A stretch of DNA of 64,000 nucleotides from Solibacillus sp. FSL W7-1436 (GTDB taxonomy: Bacteria > Bacillota > Bacilli > Bacillales_A > Planococcaceae): contig NZ_JBBOWV010000001.1 in NCBI RefSeq assembly GCF_038007305.1, positions 310,001-374,000 of the forward strand, given 5' to 3'. The position numbers were made by a program, and so were the translations under genes. Positions 34,997 to 44,501 of the stretch are shown here, piece after piece. The notes under the pieces are model-generated. The model worked only from the letters and a program-made list of their open reading frames with translations. It searched no databases and was not told the DNA's origin. Positions within the stretch are counted from its first letter, which is position 1, and each line of letters begins with the position of its first letter.

Positions 34997-35953
34997 ATGA
35001 CTGAAACAAATTTCCCTTTCCCGTCAGACGGGAAACGTTATTATACATGGAATCGCTATCTGCGAAATGAATTCGGAAAGAAAGTTTACAAGGTTGCTTT
35101 GGATGCAGGTTTTGATTGCCCAAACCGTGATGGTACAGTCGCTTTTGGCGGTTGTACATTCTGTTCGGCAGCAGGTTCAGGAGACTTTGCGGGCAGTAAA
35201 GTCGATCCGATTCCCGTACAGTTCGAAAAGATTAAAGCAAAAATGGAGAACAAATGGAAAGACGGCTTAACAATGGCGTATTTCCAAGCGTATACAAATA
35301 CGCATGCTCCACTTGAAGTATTAAAGGAAAAGTTTGAAGCAGCACTTGCCTGTGAAGGAGTAATGGGGCTTTCAATTGCAACGCGTCCTGACTGTTTGCC
35401 GGATGATGTTGTAGAGTATTTGGCAGAGTTAAATGAACGTACGTATTTGTGGGTGGAACTGGGACTTCAAACAGTTCATGAAAAAACAGCAAATTTAATT
35501 AACCGTGCACATGATTACGCGACATATGTGGAAGGTGTCAATAAATTGCGCAAGCATGGAATTCGTGTCGTGACACATATTATTAACGGATTACCTTTAG
35601 AGGATTACGATATGATGATGGAAACAGCACGTGAAGTGGCGAAACTGGATGTACAAGGCATCAAAATCCATCTGCTGCACCTTTTAAAAGGGACACCGCT
35701 TGTGAAGCAGTACGAAAAAGGCATGCTGGAATTTATGGAGAAGGATGCTTATATTCAACTGGTGGCAGATCAGCTGGAAATTATTCCTCCTGAAATGATC
35801 GTCCACCGTATTACCGGTGATGGTCCGATCGATTTAATGATTGGTCCAATGTGGTCTGTCAACAAATGGGAAGTTCTGAACGGAATTGATGCAGAGCTGG
35901 AACGCCGCGGTTCTTACCAAGGAAAGTTTTATAAGGCGGATGTGAAAAAATGA
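34997..35953 (+). CDS. ytqA: TIGR01212-family radical SAM protein YtqA (MnmL-type)
   Basis: The 318-residue protein has an extended radical SAM cluster motif, DAGFDCPNRDGTVAFGGCTFC, read in two parts, giving Cys residues that bind 4Fe-4S. Further core motifs are ATRPDCLPDDVVEYL and WVELGLQTVHEKTANLINR. In B. subtilis YtqA and YtqB act in the cmnm5 to mnm5 branch of wobble-uridine modification of tRNA (proposed names MnmL and MnmM); assignment here is by homology and order. The stop overlaps ytqB by 4 bp. AGAGGAGTG precedes the start. Confidence 0.92.
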   Translation: MTETNFPFPSDGKRYYTWNRYLRNEFGKKVYKVALDAGFDCPNRDGTVAFGGCTFCSAAGSGDFAGSKVDPIPVQFEKIKAKMENKWKDGLTMAYFQAYTNTHAPLEVLKEKFEAALACEGVMGLSIATRPDCLPDDVVEYLAELNERTYLWVELGLQTVHEKTANLINRAHDYATYVEGVNKLRKHGIRVVTHIINGLPLEDYDMMMETAREVAKLDVQGIKIHLLHLLKGTPLVKQYEKGMLEFMEKDAYIQLVADQLEIIPPEMIVHRITGDGPIDLMIGPMWSVNKWEVLNGIDAELERRGSYQGKFYKADVKK

Positions 35954-36531
35954 AACTAGAACGTGTTCTTCAATATGCCCAAACCTTATTGGAAATGTCA
36001 GTTTCCGAGGGAGATATTGCAGTCGATGCAACTGCAGGAAATGGTCATGACACGCTTTTTCTGGCAAATCTCGTTGGAGATGACGGCTATGTGTATGCGT
36101 TTGACGTACAAAAAGAAGCGGTTGATGCGACATTACACCGTCTGCTCGATCATGCACTTGAGCATCGGGCGATTGTTTTAAAAGATGGGCATGAAAATGT
36201 AGCAAACTATATTCACAAACCTGTTTCAGCCGCAATTTTCAATCTCGGGTACCTGCCGGGCAGCAATCATGATATTGTAACGAAGCCGAACACTACGATC
36301 CAAGCAATCGAAAGTTTGTTGAAGCTGTTAAAAGTCGGAGGAATGATCGTTTTAGTCGTTTATTATGGTCATGAAGGCGGAAAAGACGAGCGCGACGAAG
36401 TGATTCGCTATGTAAGTGATCTACCGCAGAAACATGTACATGTTTTGCGCTATGAGTTTATGAATCAGAAAAATGATCCCCCGTTTATCATTGCATTAGA
36501 AAAAGTAAAAGAATTTCCGATAGAGGGCTAA
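35950..36531 (+). CDS. ytqB: SAM-dependent methyltransferase YtqB (MnmM-type)
   Basis: The 193-residue protein has a class I methyltransferase fold: motif I DATAGNGHDTLFLA, motif II YAFDVQKEAVDATLHRL, and IFNLGYLPGSNHDIVTKP, the YtqB family signature. The final part GGMIVLVVYYGHEGGKDERDEV is typical. The family methylates 5-aminomethyl-2-thiouridine in tRNA to mnm5s2U. It is translationally coupled to ytqA (ATGA overlap) and ends in its own terminator. Confidence 0.92.
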   Translation: MKLERVLQYAQTLLEMSVSEGDIAVDATAGNGHDTLFLANLVGDDGYVYAFDVQKEAVDATLHRLLDHALEHRAIVLKDGHENVANYIHKPVSAAIFNLGYLPGSNHDIVTKPNTTIQAIESLLKLLKVGGMIVLVVYYGHEGGKDERDEVIRYVSDLPQKHVHVLRYEFMNQKNDPPFIIALEKVKEFPIEG

Positions 36532-36549
36532 GTTTACTTAGCTCTTTTT
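36522..36549 (+). terminator. Terminator after ytqB
   Basis: AGAG-G-GCTAAGT pairs with ACTTAGC-TCT (one bulged G, 2-base loop) and is followed by T5. The stem overlaps the last codons of ytqB. Confidence 0.7.
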
Positions 36550-36584
36550 CATATCTTTCATGATTCTTTAAATGAGGTGAAATG

Positions 36585-36992
36585 ATGCGTTTATGGCATA
36601 CCGAGCTAATCCCTTTTATTCCGAAAAGTCAGCTGCTTGCCCAGTGGCGCGAGCTGAACAGCATTTTCGTGAAGGAAGACAAACATGTACTGATCAATTA
36701 TATTTACGAATACCCGAAAGAGGATTTATATATTTATACCCAAATTGTTCTGGCGGAAATGCGCGCCCGCGACATTAAGATTCGTACAATCGATAAGATG
36801 AATCGTTATTTTGACGGTCTCCATATTCCCGAAAACTATCCGCCATACAGCCGCCATCATAATGATGAATATTTAACAATTTGCTACTACAATTTATATG
36901 AAAAATATATTCGCGGCCAAAAGGATTTTACTACTGAACAGTTCGAATTATTACAGCAGTATTATTCATTGAAAAAAGGAGCAGCTTTTTAA
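36585..36992 (+). CDS. T4 endonuclease V-like (TIGR02328/Pyr-excise) protein
   Basis: The 135-residue protein starts MRLWHTELIPFIPKSQLL; I use the second of two adjacent ATGs because family members begin MRLWH and GAGGTG is better spaced. The segment LLAQWRELNSIF aligns by eye with phage T4 endonuclease V HLMAEYRELPRVF: Arg22 and Glu23, the catalytic pair, fall at the same residue numbers. The N-terminal Thr2 nucleophile of T4 is replaced by Arg2. The family is annotated as pyrimidine-dimer glycosylase-like; activity is uncertain. A terminator separates it from ytqB. Confidence 0.78.
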   Translation: MRLWHTELIPFIPKSQLLAQWRELNSIFVKEDKHVLINYIYEYPKEDLYIYTQIVLAEMRARDIKIRTIDKMNRYFDGLHIPENYPPYSRHHNDEYLTICYYNLYEKYIRGQKDFTTEQFELLQQYYSLKKGAAF

Positions 36993-37006
36993 TCAGCTGC
37001 TCCTTT
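36974..37006. terminator. Bidirectional terminator between the endoV-like gene and the symporter
   Basis: AAAAGGAGCAGCT pairs perfectly with AGCTGCTCCTTTT. The stop codon of the rightward gene lies in the loop. Confidence 0.85.
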
Positions 37007-37013
37007 TATTCTA

Positions 37014-38474
37014 TTAATCTCTCTTATATGTCTCCCAGAAATCTGCATTTTTAATACCGAGTTTTTTCGGATCAAATACCGGGTCTTTTCCTTCTTTTTT
37101 CTGTTGCTCATAATCCTTCAGTGCAATGAGGGCCGGCTTCATGATGAACAATAGCATAATGACGTTAATCCATACAGTTAATCCTAATCCGACGTCACCG
37201 AATGCCCAAGCTAAATCGGACGTTTTAACTGTACCGTAAAATGCCGAAGCCAATAATACGAACTTCATCAGGAATATCCCGATTCGTCTTGCACTGCCAT
37301 TGAACATATATGAAACATTCGTTTCAGCGATATAGTAGTATGCCATTAATGTAGTGAAGGCAAACAGGAATAACGAAACTGCGACAAACCCTGAACCGAA
37401 GTTATTTAAAGCAGGGAATGCATCATTTACCGCCGCTTGCGTAAAGCCTGAATACGTAATCGACTCATCCATTTTTGCTTCGATCAGCGCTCCGTCTTGG
37501 CTACCCTCATGGACATTGTATGTACCCATGAATAAAATCATTAATGCTGTTGCAGAACATACTAAAATTGTATCAATATATACAGAAGCTGCCTGCACTA
37601 AGCCTTGCTTTGCAGGATGCGAAACTTCTGCCGCTGCCGCCGGGTGAGGACCTGTACCCTGACCTGCTTCGTTTGAGTAGATGGCACGTTTTACGCCCCA
37701 GAAAATCGCACTACCGATCATGCCGCCAAATACAGCGTCTGTAGCGAAAGCACTACGGAAAATTAAACCTAATACTTCAGGCACAGCTGTAATATTCATA
37801 ATAATAATAATACCTGCTACTAACAAATAAGCTAATGCCATAAATGGTACTAAAATTTGCGCTGCATTTGCAATTCGCTTAACACCACCAAAAATTATGA
37901 CTGCTAATAAAAGAACTGTAATAAGACCTGTAATCCATGGTTCAATACCAAATGCATTATCAACTGCACCAGCAATGGCATTCGCCTGAACACCAGGCAT
38001 TAAAAATGCAACAGATGCAATCATTGCAATGGCAAAAATAATACCTAATGCACGAATACCTGTTGTCTTTTCAATATAGAATGCCGGACCACCACGATAT
38101 AGTCCATCTTTTTTCTCTTTGTAGATTTGCGCTAATGTCGACTCCATATACGCCGTTGATGCTCCGATAAAGGCTGTCACCCACATCCAGAACACTGCAC
38201 CCGGACCACCGAAAGCGATTGCTGTTGCTGTACCTACGATATTCCCCGTACCTACACGACCCGATAACGCGATCGATAGTGCTTGGAACGAAGATACACC
38301 TGCTTCCGACTTTTCTCCCTTAAACATTAATTTGAACATGTCACCAATTAACCTGACCTGTGCAAATTTTGTAAGGATTGAGAAGAACAAACCAACGATT
38401 AAAATACCGTAAATCATTACTGGACCCCATAAAATATCATTGGCCCATCCTACAAAATCATTCAAAAAATCCAT
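37014..38474 (-). CDS. Alanine/glycine:cation symporter (AgcS family)
   Basis: The 486-residue integral membrane protein has about 11 hydrophobic segments and the AgcS signatures: FQALSIALSGRVGTGNIVGTA, read in two parts, GGPGAVFWMWV, and SNEAGQGTGPHPAAAA. Members import alanine or glycine with Na+ or H+. The C-terminal tail is charged and cytoplasmic. It is leftward and monocistronic between two terminators. GGGGGTATAAT precedes the ATG. Confidence 0.95.
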   Translation of the reverse strand: MDFLNDFVGWANDILWGPVMIYGILIVGLFFSILTKFAQVRLIGDMFKLMFKGEKSEAGVSSFQALSIALSGRVGTGNIVGTATAIAFGGPGAVFWMWVTAFIGASTAYMESTLAQIYKEKKDGLYRGGPAFYIEKTTGIRALGIIFAIAMIASVAFLMPGVQANAIAGAVDNAFGIEPWITGLITVLLLAVIIFGGVKRIANAAQILVPFMALAYLLVAGIIIIMNITAVPEVLGLIFRSAFATDAVFGGMIGSAIFWGVKRAIYSNEAGQGTGPHPAAAAEVSHPAKQGLVQAASVYIDTILVCSATALMILFMGTYNVHEGSQDGALIEAKMDESITYSGFTQAAVNDAFPALNNFGSGFVAVSLFLFAFTTLMAYYYIAETNVSYMFNGSARRIGIFLMKFVLLASAFYGTVKTSDLAWAFGDVGLGLTVWINVIMLLFIMKPALIALKDYEQQKKEGKDPVFDPKKLGIKNADFWETYKRD

Positions 38475-38564
38475 ATTATACCCCCTTGTTGAAATAATGT
38501 ATTAATTCGAAATTTAGTATATTACAAATATTCCAAAATTTCGATATATTTTTTTATTTTAAAA

Positions 38565-38603
38565 AAATAAACCTAACAAATTGCAATTTTGTTAGGTTTA
38601 TTT
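38565..38603 (-). terminator. Terminator after ytpA
   Basis: A perfect 16-bp stem (AAATAAACCTAACAAA with its complement) is followed leftward by a T-run; it begins directly at the ytpA stop. Confidence 0.9.
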
Positions 38604-39413
38604 CTACTCAATAATATAGCCTAAATCTCTTAAAACATTGTTAATATAATCGATCGTAAATTTGAATACATCTTCCCGTTCCAATTCAAAATACAGGCTA
38701 TGAAGGCAGCCTTTCCACTGCTTGTAATGAAACTCGGAAAGCGTATGCTCGGTAATCCACTTTCTTGTTGTAACGATATCTGTTACTCTATCATTTTCAC
38801 CCGTCATTAATAACACCGGAATGTCCGGAAACTTCAATTCAGGGTTACGGATTGTGCGGGTCATCTGCTGCCAGTCGCGATACCATTTTACTGTTACCAT
38901 ACTCGTTAACGGCAACTGTTCTTTCAGCTCCATCAATACATCTGTATTACGTGTAAGATGGTGAGGCTCCAACTCATGCTTCAGCTTCACATTCGATGTA
39001 ATGGCGCTGAAGCTTGATAAAGCATTCGACAATTTCCCCGGCGCCAGCTTTAAATTAAACCAAGGTGATGTTAAAACAACACCCGCACATTCTATTTTAT
39101 TGTTTTGGAGCACATACGTGGCTATTGCTGCACCCAGCCCATTTCCGACGATAAAAAGCGGTAAGTTATATTCCAGTGCCACTTTCAACAACACTTTTGT
39201 GTACTTGTAGTATTCTTTAAAATCCTCATCATGATACTTTGTATACTTTCCCTGTTCTCCATGTCCCGGCAAATCTCCCATTACAACATGAAAGTGGGAA
39301 CTGCGGAACTTTTCGATTAACCATGCGTACCACCGATGATGTTCATATGCGCTATGAAGAATAACGACTACGGCTTTCGGTTGTTGCTCTGTTTCCCATT
39401 TCCACATGGCCAT
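38604..39413 (-). CDS. ytpA: YtpA-like alpha/beta hydrolase without catalytic serine
   Basis: The 269-residue protein belongs to the lysophospholipase/monoglyceride lipase-like hydrolases, and its place before ytoA and metK equals B. subtilis ytpA. The oxyanion region reads VILHSAYEHHRWYAWLIEKF and GDLPGHGEQG. The nucleophile elbow, normally GxSxG, reads FIVGNGLGAA: the serine position (residue 92) is Gly. The acid (LLMTGENDRVTD) and His (GCLHSLYFE) remain. It is therefore probably not a classical serine hydrolase, or uses another mechanism. B. subtilis YtpA is linked to lysophospholipid (bacilysocin) formation. Confidence 0.82.
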   Translation of the reverse strand: MAMWKWETEQQPKAVVVILHSAYEHHRWYAWLIEKFRSSHFHVVMGDLPGHGEQGKYTKYHDEDFKEYYKYTKVLLKVALEYNLPLFIVGNGLGAAIATYVLQNNKIECAGVVLTSPWFNLKLAPGKLSNALSSFSAITSNVKLKHELEPHHLTRNTDVLMELKEQLPLTSMVTVKWYRDWQQMTRTIRNPELKFPDIPVLLMTGENDRVTDIVTTRKWITEHTLSEFHYKQWKGCLHSLYFELEREDVFKFTIDYINNVLRDLGYIIE

Positions 39414-39659
39414 ACTCCTTACATATAAATTATTTTTATGTCATACTCATGAGACCTTTAAATTATGGTCAGATTTTGCCAAGCGTCAAAAAATTACGAT
39501 ATTACTCTTTCTTTAACTTCGGCATCATTATATTACTATTTATTTGTTTAATTATAATACAATCCAGTTTAAAAGAAATGTTAATTGAAAAATCTTCACG
39601 TTTTGTTACGATATCTATAGATTTATCTACAATTTTATAGAAGAAATGAGGAATTGAAA

Positions 39660-40172
39660 ATGATTTACCCTTATAAGGATAAAATACCGACGATCCACCC
39701 ATCTGCATTTATTGCCGACTATGCCACAATTACCGGTGATGTAACAATAGGAGCCGAAACTTCAATCTGGTTTAACACGGTTATTCGCGGTGATGTCAAC
39801 AAAACAATAATCGGCGACCGTGTCAGCATCCAGGATTTGAGCTGTCTTCACCAAAGTCCCGCTTACCCTCTCATTATTGAAGATGAAGTAACAATAGGTC
39901 ATCAAGTAACATTACATAGCTGTACAATTAAGAAACGCGCTTTAGTTGGTATGGGTTCCATCATATTGGACGGGGCCGTAATTGGCGAGGGCGCATTTAT
40001 CGGTGCCGGCAGTCTTGTACCACCGGGAAAAGTGATTCCTCCCAATTGTTTGGCGATGGGACGCCCGGCAAAAGTTGTTCGTGAAGTAACTGCAGAAGAC
40101 CGCGCGGATATGGATCGGATTATTTCCGAATATGTGGCGAAGGGTCAATACTATAAATCACTTCAGAAATAA
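39660..40172 (+). CDS. ytoA: Gamma-carbonic anhydrase-like hexapeptide protein YtoA
   Basis: The 170-residue protein forms a left-handed beta-helix: hexapeptide repeats run through ITGDVTIGAETSIWFNTVIRGD, read in parts, and VTIGHQVTLHSCTI. His ligands for a metal appear in CLHQSP and in GHQ/LHS, as in CamH-type gamma carbonic anhydrases. I chose the ATG at 39660 (MIYPYKDK) with GAGGAAT upstream; a TTG two codons earlier is also in frame. The catalytic role is unproven. It converges on metK. Confidence 0.9.
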   Translation: MIYPYKDKIPTIHPSAFIADYATITGDVTIGAETSIWFNTVIRGDVNKTIIGDRVSIQDLSCLHQSPAYPLIIEDEVTIGHQVTLHSCTIKKRALVGMGSIILDGAVIGEGAFIGAGSLVPPGKVIPPNCLAMGRPAKVVREVTAEDRADMDRIISEYVAKGQYYKSLQK

Positions 40173-40240
40173 TTACACACTCATATATTGTTTAACATAA
40201 TCTCTACCTATTATATAGGAAATTCAATGGAAATTATAAA

Positions 40241-40273
40241 AAAGGAGCACTCCATCTAACTGGATGCTCCTTT
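40241..40273. terminator. Bidirectional terminator between ytoA and metK
   Basis: AAAGGAGCA pairs with TGCTCCTTT and, after one mismatch, TCCA with TGGA. It serves both convergent genes. Confidence 0.85.
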
Positions 40274-40281
40274 ATTTTATA

Positions 40282-41478
40282 TTAAATTCCTGCTTTTTCT
40301 TTCAATTCAGCTGCTTTATCCGTATTTTCCCATGGCACATTTAAATCTGTGCGACCGAAATGTCCGTAAGCGGCTGTTTGCTTATAGATCGGGCGACGTA
40401 AATCAAGCATTTTAATAATGCCTGCAGGACGTAAATCAAAGAGCTCACGAACCCAGTTTACGATTTGTGATTCTGCTACTTTTCCTGTACCGAACGTATC
40501 AACCGCGATTGATACAGGTTGTGCAACACCGATTGCATAAGCCAATTGTACTTCAGCACGGTCAGCTAAGCCAGCTGCTACAATGTTTTTGGCAACATAA
40601 CGTGCTGCATATGCTGCAGAACGGTCAACTTTCGTTGCATCCTTACCAGAGAATGCCCCGCCACCGTGACGTGCATAACCGCCGTAAGTATCAACAATAA
40701 TTTTACGGCCTGTAAGACCTGCATCTCCTTTAGGTCCACCGATTACGAAGCGGCCTGTCGGGTTGATGAAGTACTTTGTAGCTTCATCCAATAAATGTTC
40801 AGGAACTACCGGCTTAATAACGCGTTCTTTAATGTCTGATTGGATTTGTTCCAATGTTGCTTCTTCATCGTGCTGTGTTGAAATAACGATTGTATCCACA
40901 CGAACAGGCTCATTGTTTTCATCATATTCGATTGTCACTTGTGTTTTACCATCCGGACGTAAATATTCCAATTCACCTGATTTACGTACTTCTGTTAAAC
41001 GACGCGCTAATTTGTGGGCTAAAGAAATAGGCATCGGCATAAGTTCCGGTGTTTCGTTACATGCATAACCGAACATTAAACCTTGGTCGCCTGCACCAAT
41101 TGCTTCAAGTTCATCTTCCGTCATTGAACCTTCACGCGCTTCCAATGCCTGGTCAACACCTTGTGCAATGTCAGGTGATTGCTCCCCTACTGCTACCAGT
41201 ACAGCAAGATTCTCAGCATCAAAGCCGTACTTACCGCGTGTATAGCCGATTTCTGCTACTGTATCGCGGATAATCCCTTTCATATCTACATACGTAGACG
41301 TTGTAATTTCACCAGATACTAATACTAAGCCTGTTGTTACCGTAGTTTCACAAGCTACACGTGCATTTGGATCTGCAGCTAAAATAGCGTCTAAAATGGC
41401 ATCCGAAATTTGATCACAAATTTTGTCCGGATGTCCTTCCGTTACACTTTCTGATGTAAACAGTCGACGATTTGTCAT
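40282..41478 (-). CDS. metK: S-adenosylmethionine synthetase MetK
   Basis: MetK makes S-adenosylmethionine from methionine and ATP. The ATG at 41478 ([19 protein letters not shown], 398 residues) follows TAGGAGGAAATGAC; an upstream in-frame start would extend into the leader. Motifs are [48 protein letters not shown] and [16 protein letters not shown] riboswitch and terminator upstream provide feedback control. pckA is divergent, as in B. subtilis. Confidence 0.98.
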   Translation of the reverse strand: MTNRRLFTSESVTEGHPDKICDQISDAILDAILAADPNARVACETTVTTGLVLVSGEITTSTYVDMKGIIRDTVAEIGYTRGKYGFDAENLAVLVAVGEQSPDIAQGVDQALEAREGSMTEDELEAIGAGDQGLMFGYACNETPELMPMPISLAHKLARRLTEVRKSGELEYLRPDGKTQVTIEYDENNEPVRVDTIVISTQHDEEATLEQIQSDIKERVIKPVVPEHLLDEATKYFINPTGRFVIGGPKGDAGLTGRKIIVDTYGGYARHGGGAFSGKDATKVDRSAAYAARYVAKNIVAAGLADRAEVQLAYAIGVAQPVSIAVDTFGTGKVAESQIVNWVRELFDLRPAGIIKMLDLRRPIYKQTAAYGHFGRTDLNVPWENTDKAAELKEKAGI

Positions 41479-41670
41479 GTCATTTCCTCCTAAATCACTT
41501 TGGCAATTGTTTTTTATTGATACGGTACTCATTACCCATGTCCGTTATATTGCAGAATTACGCAAATGCGTATCCGCTTTTTTAACGTCAAGCTATATTT
41601 GCTTTAACACGAGGGTCTGAAAGGCTGTAACTATATAATTTTCGCTCAGTACGAAATTGTAAAACAAAAT
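41479..41670 (-). other. Long leader segment between the SAM riboswitch terminator and metK
   Basis: About 190 bases of transcript separate the terminator from the metK ribosome binding site, longer than needed. I see no second aptamer; a GCAAATGCG-type short hairpin occurs near 41560. Confidence 0.4.
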
Positions 41671-41858
41671 AAAAAAAATCCTTTCTCTCATAGCCGTGTT
41701 CATCACACGTGAGGAAAGGATATTACGTTTCGTTACCTTTCACTCTTATCGTTCAAGGGAAATTTTGCCCTTGCATCAGGTTGGCACCAACACGTATATA
41801 ATATACGCAGGTTGCCGGGTTTCATAGGGCCTGCCCCTCCACCAGCTCGGGATAAGAG
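41671..41858 (-). promoter_or_regulatory. SAM-I (S-box) riboswitch with terminator, upstream of metK
   Basis: On the minus strand the aptamer (41743-41858) is closed by CTCTTATC/GATAAGAG (P1) and shows the conserved core GGTGGAGGG, GGCCCTATGAAACCC, GGCAACCTGC and TGGTGCCAACCTG. It is followed by a terminator whose arms contain ATCCTTTC and GAAAGGAT (41679-41721) and a run of eight T. SAM binding would stop metK transcription. Confidence 0.96.
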
Positions 41859-41875
41859 TATCCGTTCAATTAAAC

Positions 41876-41904
41876 ATCTTACGCAAAAAAACAAGTACTG
41901 TCAA
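41876..41904 (-). promoter_or_regulatory. SigmaA promoter of the S-box metK transcript
   Basis: TTGACA and TAAGAT on the minus strand are exactly 17 bp apart; transcription would start about 10 bases before riboswitch P1. Confidence 0.75.
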
Positions 41905-41982
41905 CAAATTTTGACTTTTTTCGAACCGCCAAAATTTACGAAAAAAATAATTTGCAATTAGTATAGATTATTTCGCTTAATG

Positions 41983-41991
41983 TGTTATACT
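41983..41991 (+). promoter_or_regulatory. Extended -10 promoter of pckA
   Basis: TGTTATACT gives a TGn extended -10 and a TATACT box; there is no good -35 at 17 bp. The pckA ATG is about 67 bases downstream. Confidence 0.45.
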
Positions 41992-42057
41992 ATTTTTGAA
42001 TTAGGAATCAACTCCCCTCTATAAGGGAATACTATAAAAAAGGATGGTATTTAATAG

Positions 42058-43644
42058 ATGAATTCGGTAGAAATTGCTAACGAGCTGAAAGAACTTTTAA
42101 ACGGGGAAAACATTAAAACTCAATTATCTGTTCCGCAATTAATTGAAAAAGCGACATCACGCGGAGAAGCAACGCTAACTGTTGAAGGTGCTTTGCGCGC
42201 TGAAACAGGCAAATATACTGGCCGCTCTCCTAAGGATAAATATATAGTAGAAGAAGAAATTTCAAAAGACAAAATCGATTGGGGTAAAGTAAACCGTCCG
42301 ATCTCAGCAGAAGTATTTGATAAACTTTATGTAAAAGTTTTAAATTACTTAAAAGAACGTGACGAGTTATATGTATTCAATGGTTTTGCTGGTGCAGACA
42401 AAGAGTCTCAATTATCTATTAAAGTAATTAACGAATATGCTTGGCATAACCTATTCTGTCATCAATTATTCATCCGCCCAACAGCAGACGAATTGGCTAA
42501 ACACGCTGCCGAGTTTACAATCGTATCTGCGCCAAACTTCAAAGCAGATCCGGAAGTAGACGGTACTGGATCGGAAACATTCATTATAACATCTATCGAA
42601 AAGAAAATCATCTTAATCGGCGGAACTGAGTACGCAGGTGAAATGAAGAAGTCAATCTTCGGTATTATGAACTACTTGTTGCCTGAACAAGGTATCTTCC
42701 CAATGCACTGCTCTGCCAATGTTGGTGAAGAAGGCGATGTAGCATTATTCTTCGGTTTATCTGGTACAGGGAAAACAACTTTATCAGCTGACAAAGACCG
42801 TAAATTAATCGGTGATGATGAGCACGGCTGGTCTGACAACGGTGTATTCAACATTGAAGGTGGTTGCTACGCAAAAACAATCAACCTATCTGCTGAAAAT
42901 GAGCCTGAAATTTACAATGCGATCCGCTTTGGTTCAGTTCTGGAAAACGTTGCAGTAGACCCTGAAACACGCGAATGTGACTATGCAGACGGTTCTTTAA
43001 CGGAAAACACACGTGTCGCTTACCCAATCGACTTTATCGACAATATTGTATTACCATCAGTAGCAGGTCATCCAAATACAATCGTCTTCTTAACAGCCGA
43101 TGCATTTGGTGTATTACCTCCTATCTCTAAATTGACAAAAGAGCAGGCAATGTACCACTTCCTAAGCGGTTTCACTTCTAAACTTGCCGGAACAGAACGC
43201 GGTGTAACAGAGCCTGAACCAGTATTCTCTACATGCTTCGGTTCTCCATTCCTACCGCTTGCTGCTACAGTTTATGCAGAGCAATTAGGTAAGAAAATTG
43301 ACGAGCACGGTTCACAAGTATTCCTAGTAAACACTGGCTGGACTGGTGGCGAATACGGTGTAGGCAGCCGTATGAAGCTTTCATATACACGTAAAATGGT
43401 TCGTGCTGCAATCGAAGGGAAATTAAATAACGTTGACACTACAAAAGATGCTGTATTCGGATTAAACATTCCAGTAACAGTGGACGGTGTACCATCTAAC
43501 GTATTAAACCCTCGTGATGCATGGGCAGACAAAGCTGCATATGATAAAAAAGCTTCTGAACTTGCTGAACTATTCAAAAACAACTTCAAGAAATTCGAGA
43601 ATGTTGATGAAGAAATCGTTCAAAAAGGCGGCCCATTAGTATAA
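42058..43644 (+). CDS. pckA: Phosphoenolpyruvate carboxykinase (ATP) PckA
   Basis: PckA converts oxaloacetate and ATP to PEP, CO2 and ADP, the first step of gluconeogenesis. The 528-residue length is normal. The nucleotide loop [15 protein letters not shown] (near residue 236), metal site [23 protein letters not shown], and [16 protein letters not shown] are all present. An AAAAAGGATGG site precedes the ATG. It is divergent from metK and ends at a strong terminator, as in B. subtilis. Confidence 0.98.
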   Translation: MNSVEIANELKELLNGENIKTQLSVPQLIEKATSRGEATLTVEGALRAETGKYTGRSPKDKYIVEEEISKDKIDWGKVNRPISAEVFDKLYVKVLNYLKERDELYVFNGFAGADKESQLSIKVINEYAWHNLFCHQLFIRPTADELAKHAAEFTIVSAPNFKADPEVDGTGSETFIITSIEKKIILIGGTEYAGEMKKSIFGIMNYLLPEQGIFPMHCSANVGEEGDVALFFGLSGTGKTTLSADKDRKLIGDDEHGWSDNGVFNIEGGCYAKTINLSAENEPEIYNAIRFGSVLENVAVDPETRECDYADGSLTENTRVAYPIDFIDNIVLPSVAGHPNTIVFLTADAFGVLPPISKLTKEQAMYHFLSGFTSKLAGTERGVTEPEPVFSTCFGSPFLPLAATVYAEQLGKKIDEHGSQVFLVNTGWTGGEYGVGSRMKLSYTRKMVRAAIEGKLNNVDTTKDAVFGLNIPVTVDGVPSNVLNPRDAWADKAAYDKKASELAELFKNNFKKFENVDEEIVQKGGPLV

Positions 43645-43671
43645 TTTACTAATCAGCTACTTTATTTAACT

Positions 43672-43712
43672 AAAAACAGCATTTTTCTCTTAGAGAAAAA
43701 TGCTGTTTTTTT
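43672..43712. terminator. Terminator between pckA and ytmA
   Basis: AAAACAGCATTTTTCTC pairs with GAGAAAAATGCTGTTTT around a 3-base loop, followed by T-run; it sits between convergent genes. Confidence 0.9.
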
Positions 43713-43721
43713 ATTGTATGT

Positions 43722-44501
43722 TTATTGTCGTTTCATCCAGTCACACAAGTTTCTTACAGTGTCTCGGTTTAGGCTTGGGGGATAGTGATGCTTTAATCCG
43801 GATGAGTACCATGTCTCAACAGTTTTCCCTTCCTTTTTTAAGCACTGCTCCAGTTTATACGCATGCTCAATATCAACATGCTGATCTTCTGTACCGTGAA
43901 TAATGAGAACAGGATTTTGAAGTTTTTCGATTTCAAATAATGGTGTACGGTCATCATAGTTTTCCGGTACTTTGTTTGGCGTACCGCCCACAATTCTTTT
44001 TAAGCCGCGCCGCATATCAACACGTTCCCAATACGTTGCTGTCGCATCCGATACACCTGCCCATGTTACGAGCGATTTAATATCATCCCGTAAAATTGCG
44101 GTCCATAATACCATTAATCCGCCGCGGGAAAAACCATATAGATTCACTTTGTCCACTTCAATAAATTGTTTCAGTACTGCTATGCCGTTAACCGCATCAT
44201 AACGGTCAACACCGGCAAATTCATCCTTACCTTCTCCCCCTCGATTACCGCGGTAATACGGGGCAAATACAACGAAACCTTGCATCGCAAATTGGGCAAT
44301 GCGTGCAGGTCTGACCATGCCGATTGACTGGAGTCCCCCACGCAAATATAAAAGCGCTTCATATGTACCAGGGGCTTTAGGACGCGCCAATAAACCTTTT
44401 ACACGCAGTCCTTGTGACCAATACGTAATTTCATCTAATCGGATATGGGGATTTGGTGACGGGTAATTGCGTATCGAAAAAATCTTACCATTGTCGTTCA
44501 T
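43722..44501 (-). CDS. ytmA: YtmA-like alpha/beta hydrolase (prolyl oligopeptidase type)
   Basis: The 259-residue protein has an intact catalytic set: nucleophile elbow LYGFSRGGLMVLW, acid in LIIHGTEDQHVD and His in LKHHYPPSLN. The oxyanion part reads LLYLRGGLQS. This is the S9/acyl-peptide hydrolase-like group, likely a cytoplasmic peptidase or esterase with unknown substrate. It overlaps the ytkD stop by 17 bp, so the two are cotranscribed; B. subtilis has ytmA in the same neighbourhood next to pckA. Confidence 0.88.
   Translation of the reverse strand: MNDNGKIFSIRNYPSPNPHIRLDEITYWSQGLRVKGLLARPKAPGTYEALLYLRGGLQSIGMVRPARIAQFAMQGFVVFAPYYRGNRGGEGKDEFAGVDRYDAVNGIAVLKQFIEVDKVNLYGFSRGGLMVLWTAILRDDIKSLVTWAGVSDATATYWERVDMRRGLKRIVGGTPNKVPENYDDRTPLFEIEKLQNPVLIIHGTEDQHVDIEHAYKLEQCLKKEGKTVETWYSSGLKHHYPPSLNRDTVRNLCDWMKRQ

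Noticed and set aside
39449..39640. 63-codon hydrophobic frame before ytoA
   Set aside because: No ribosome binding site; an AT-rich intergenic stretch easily gives a hydrophobic frame.
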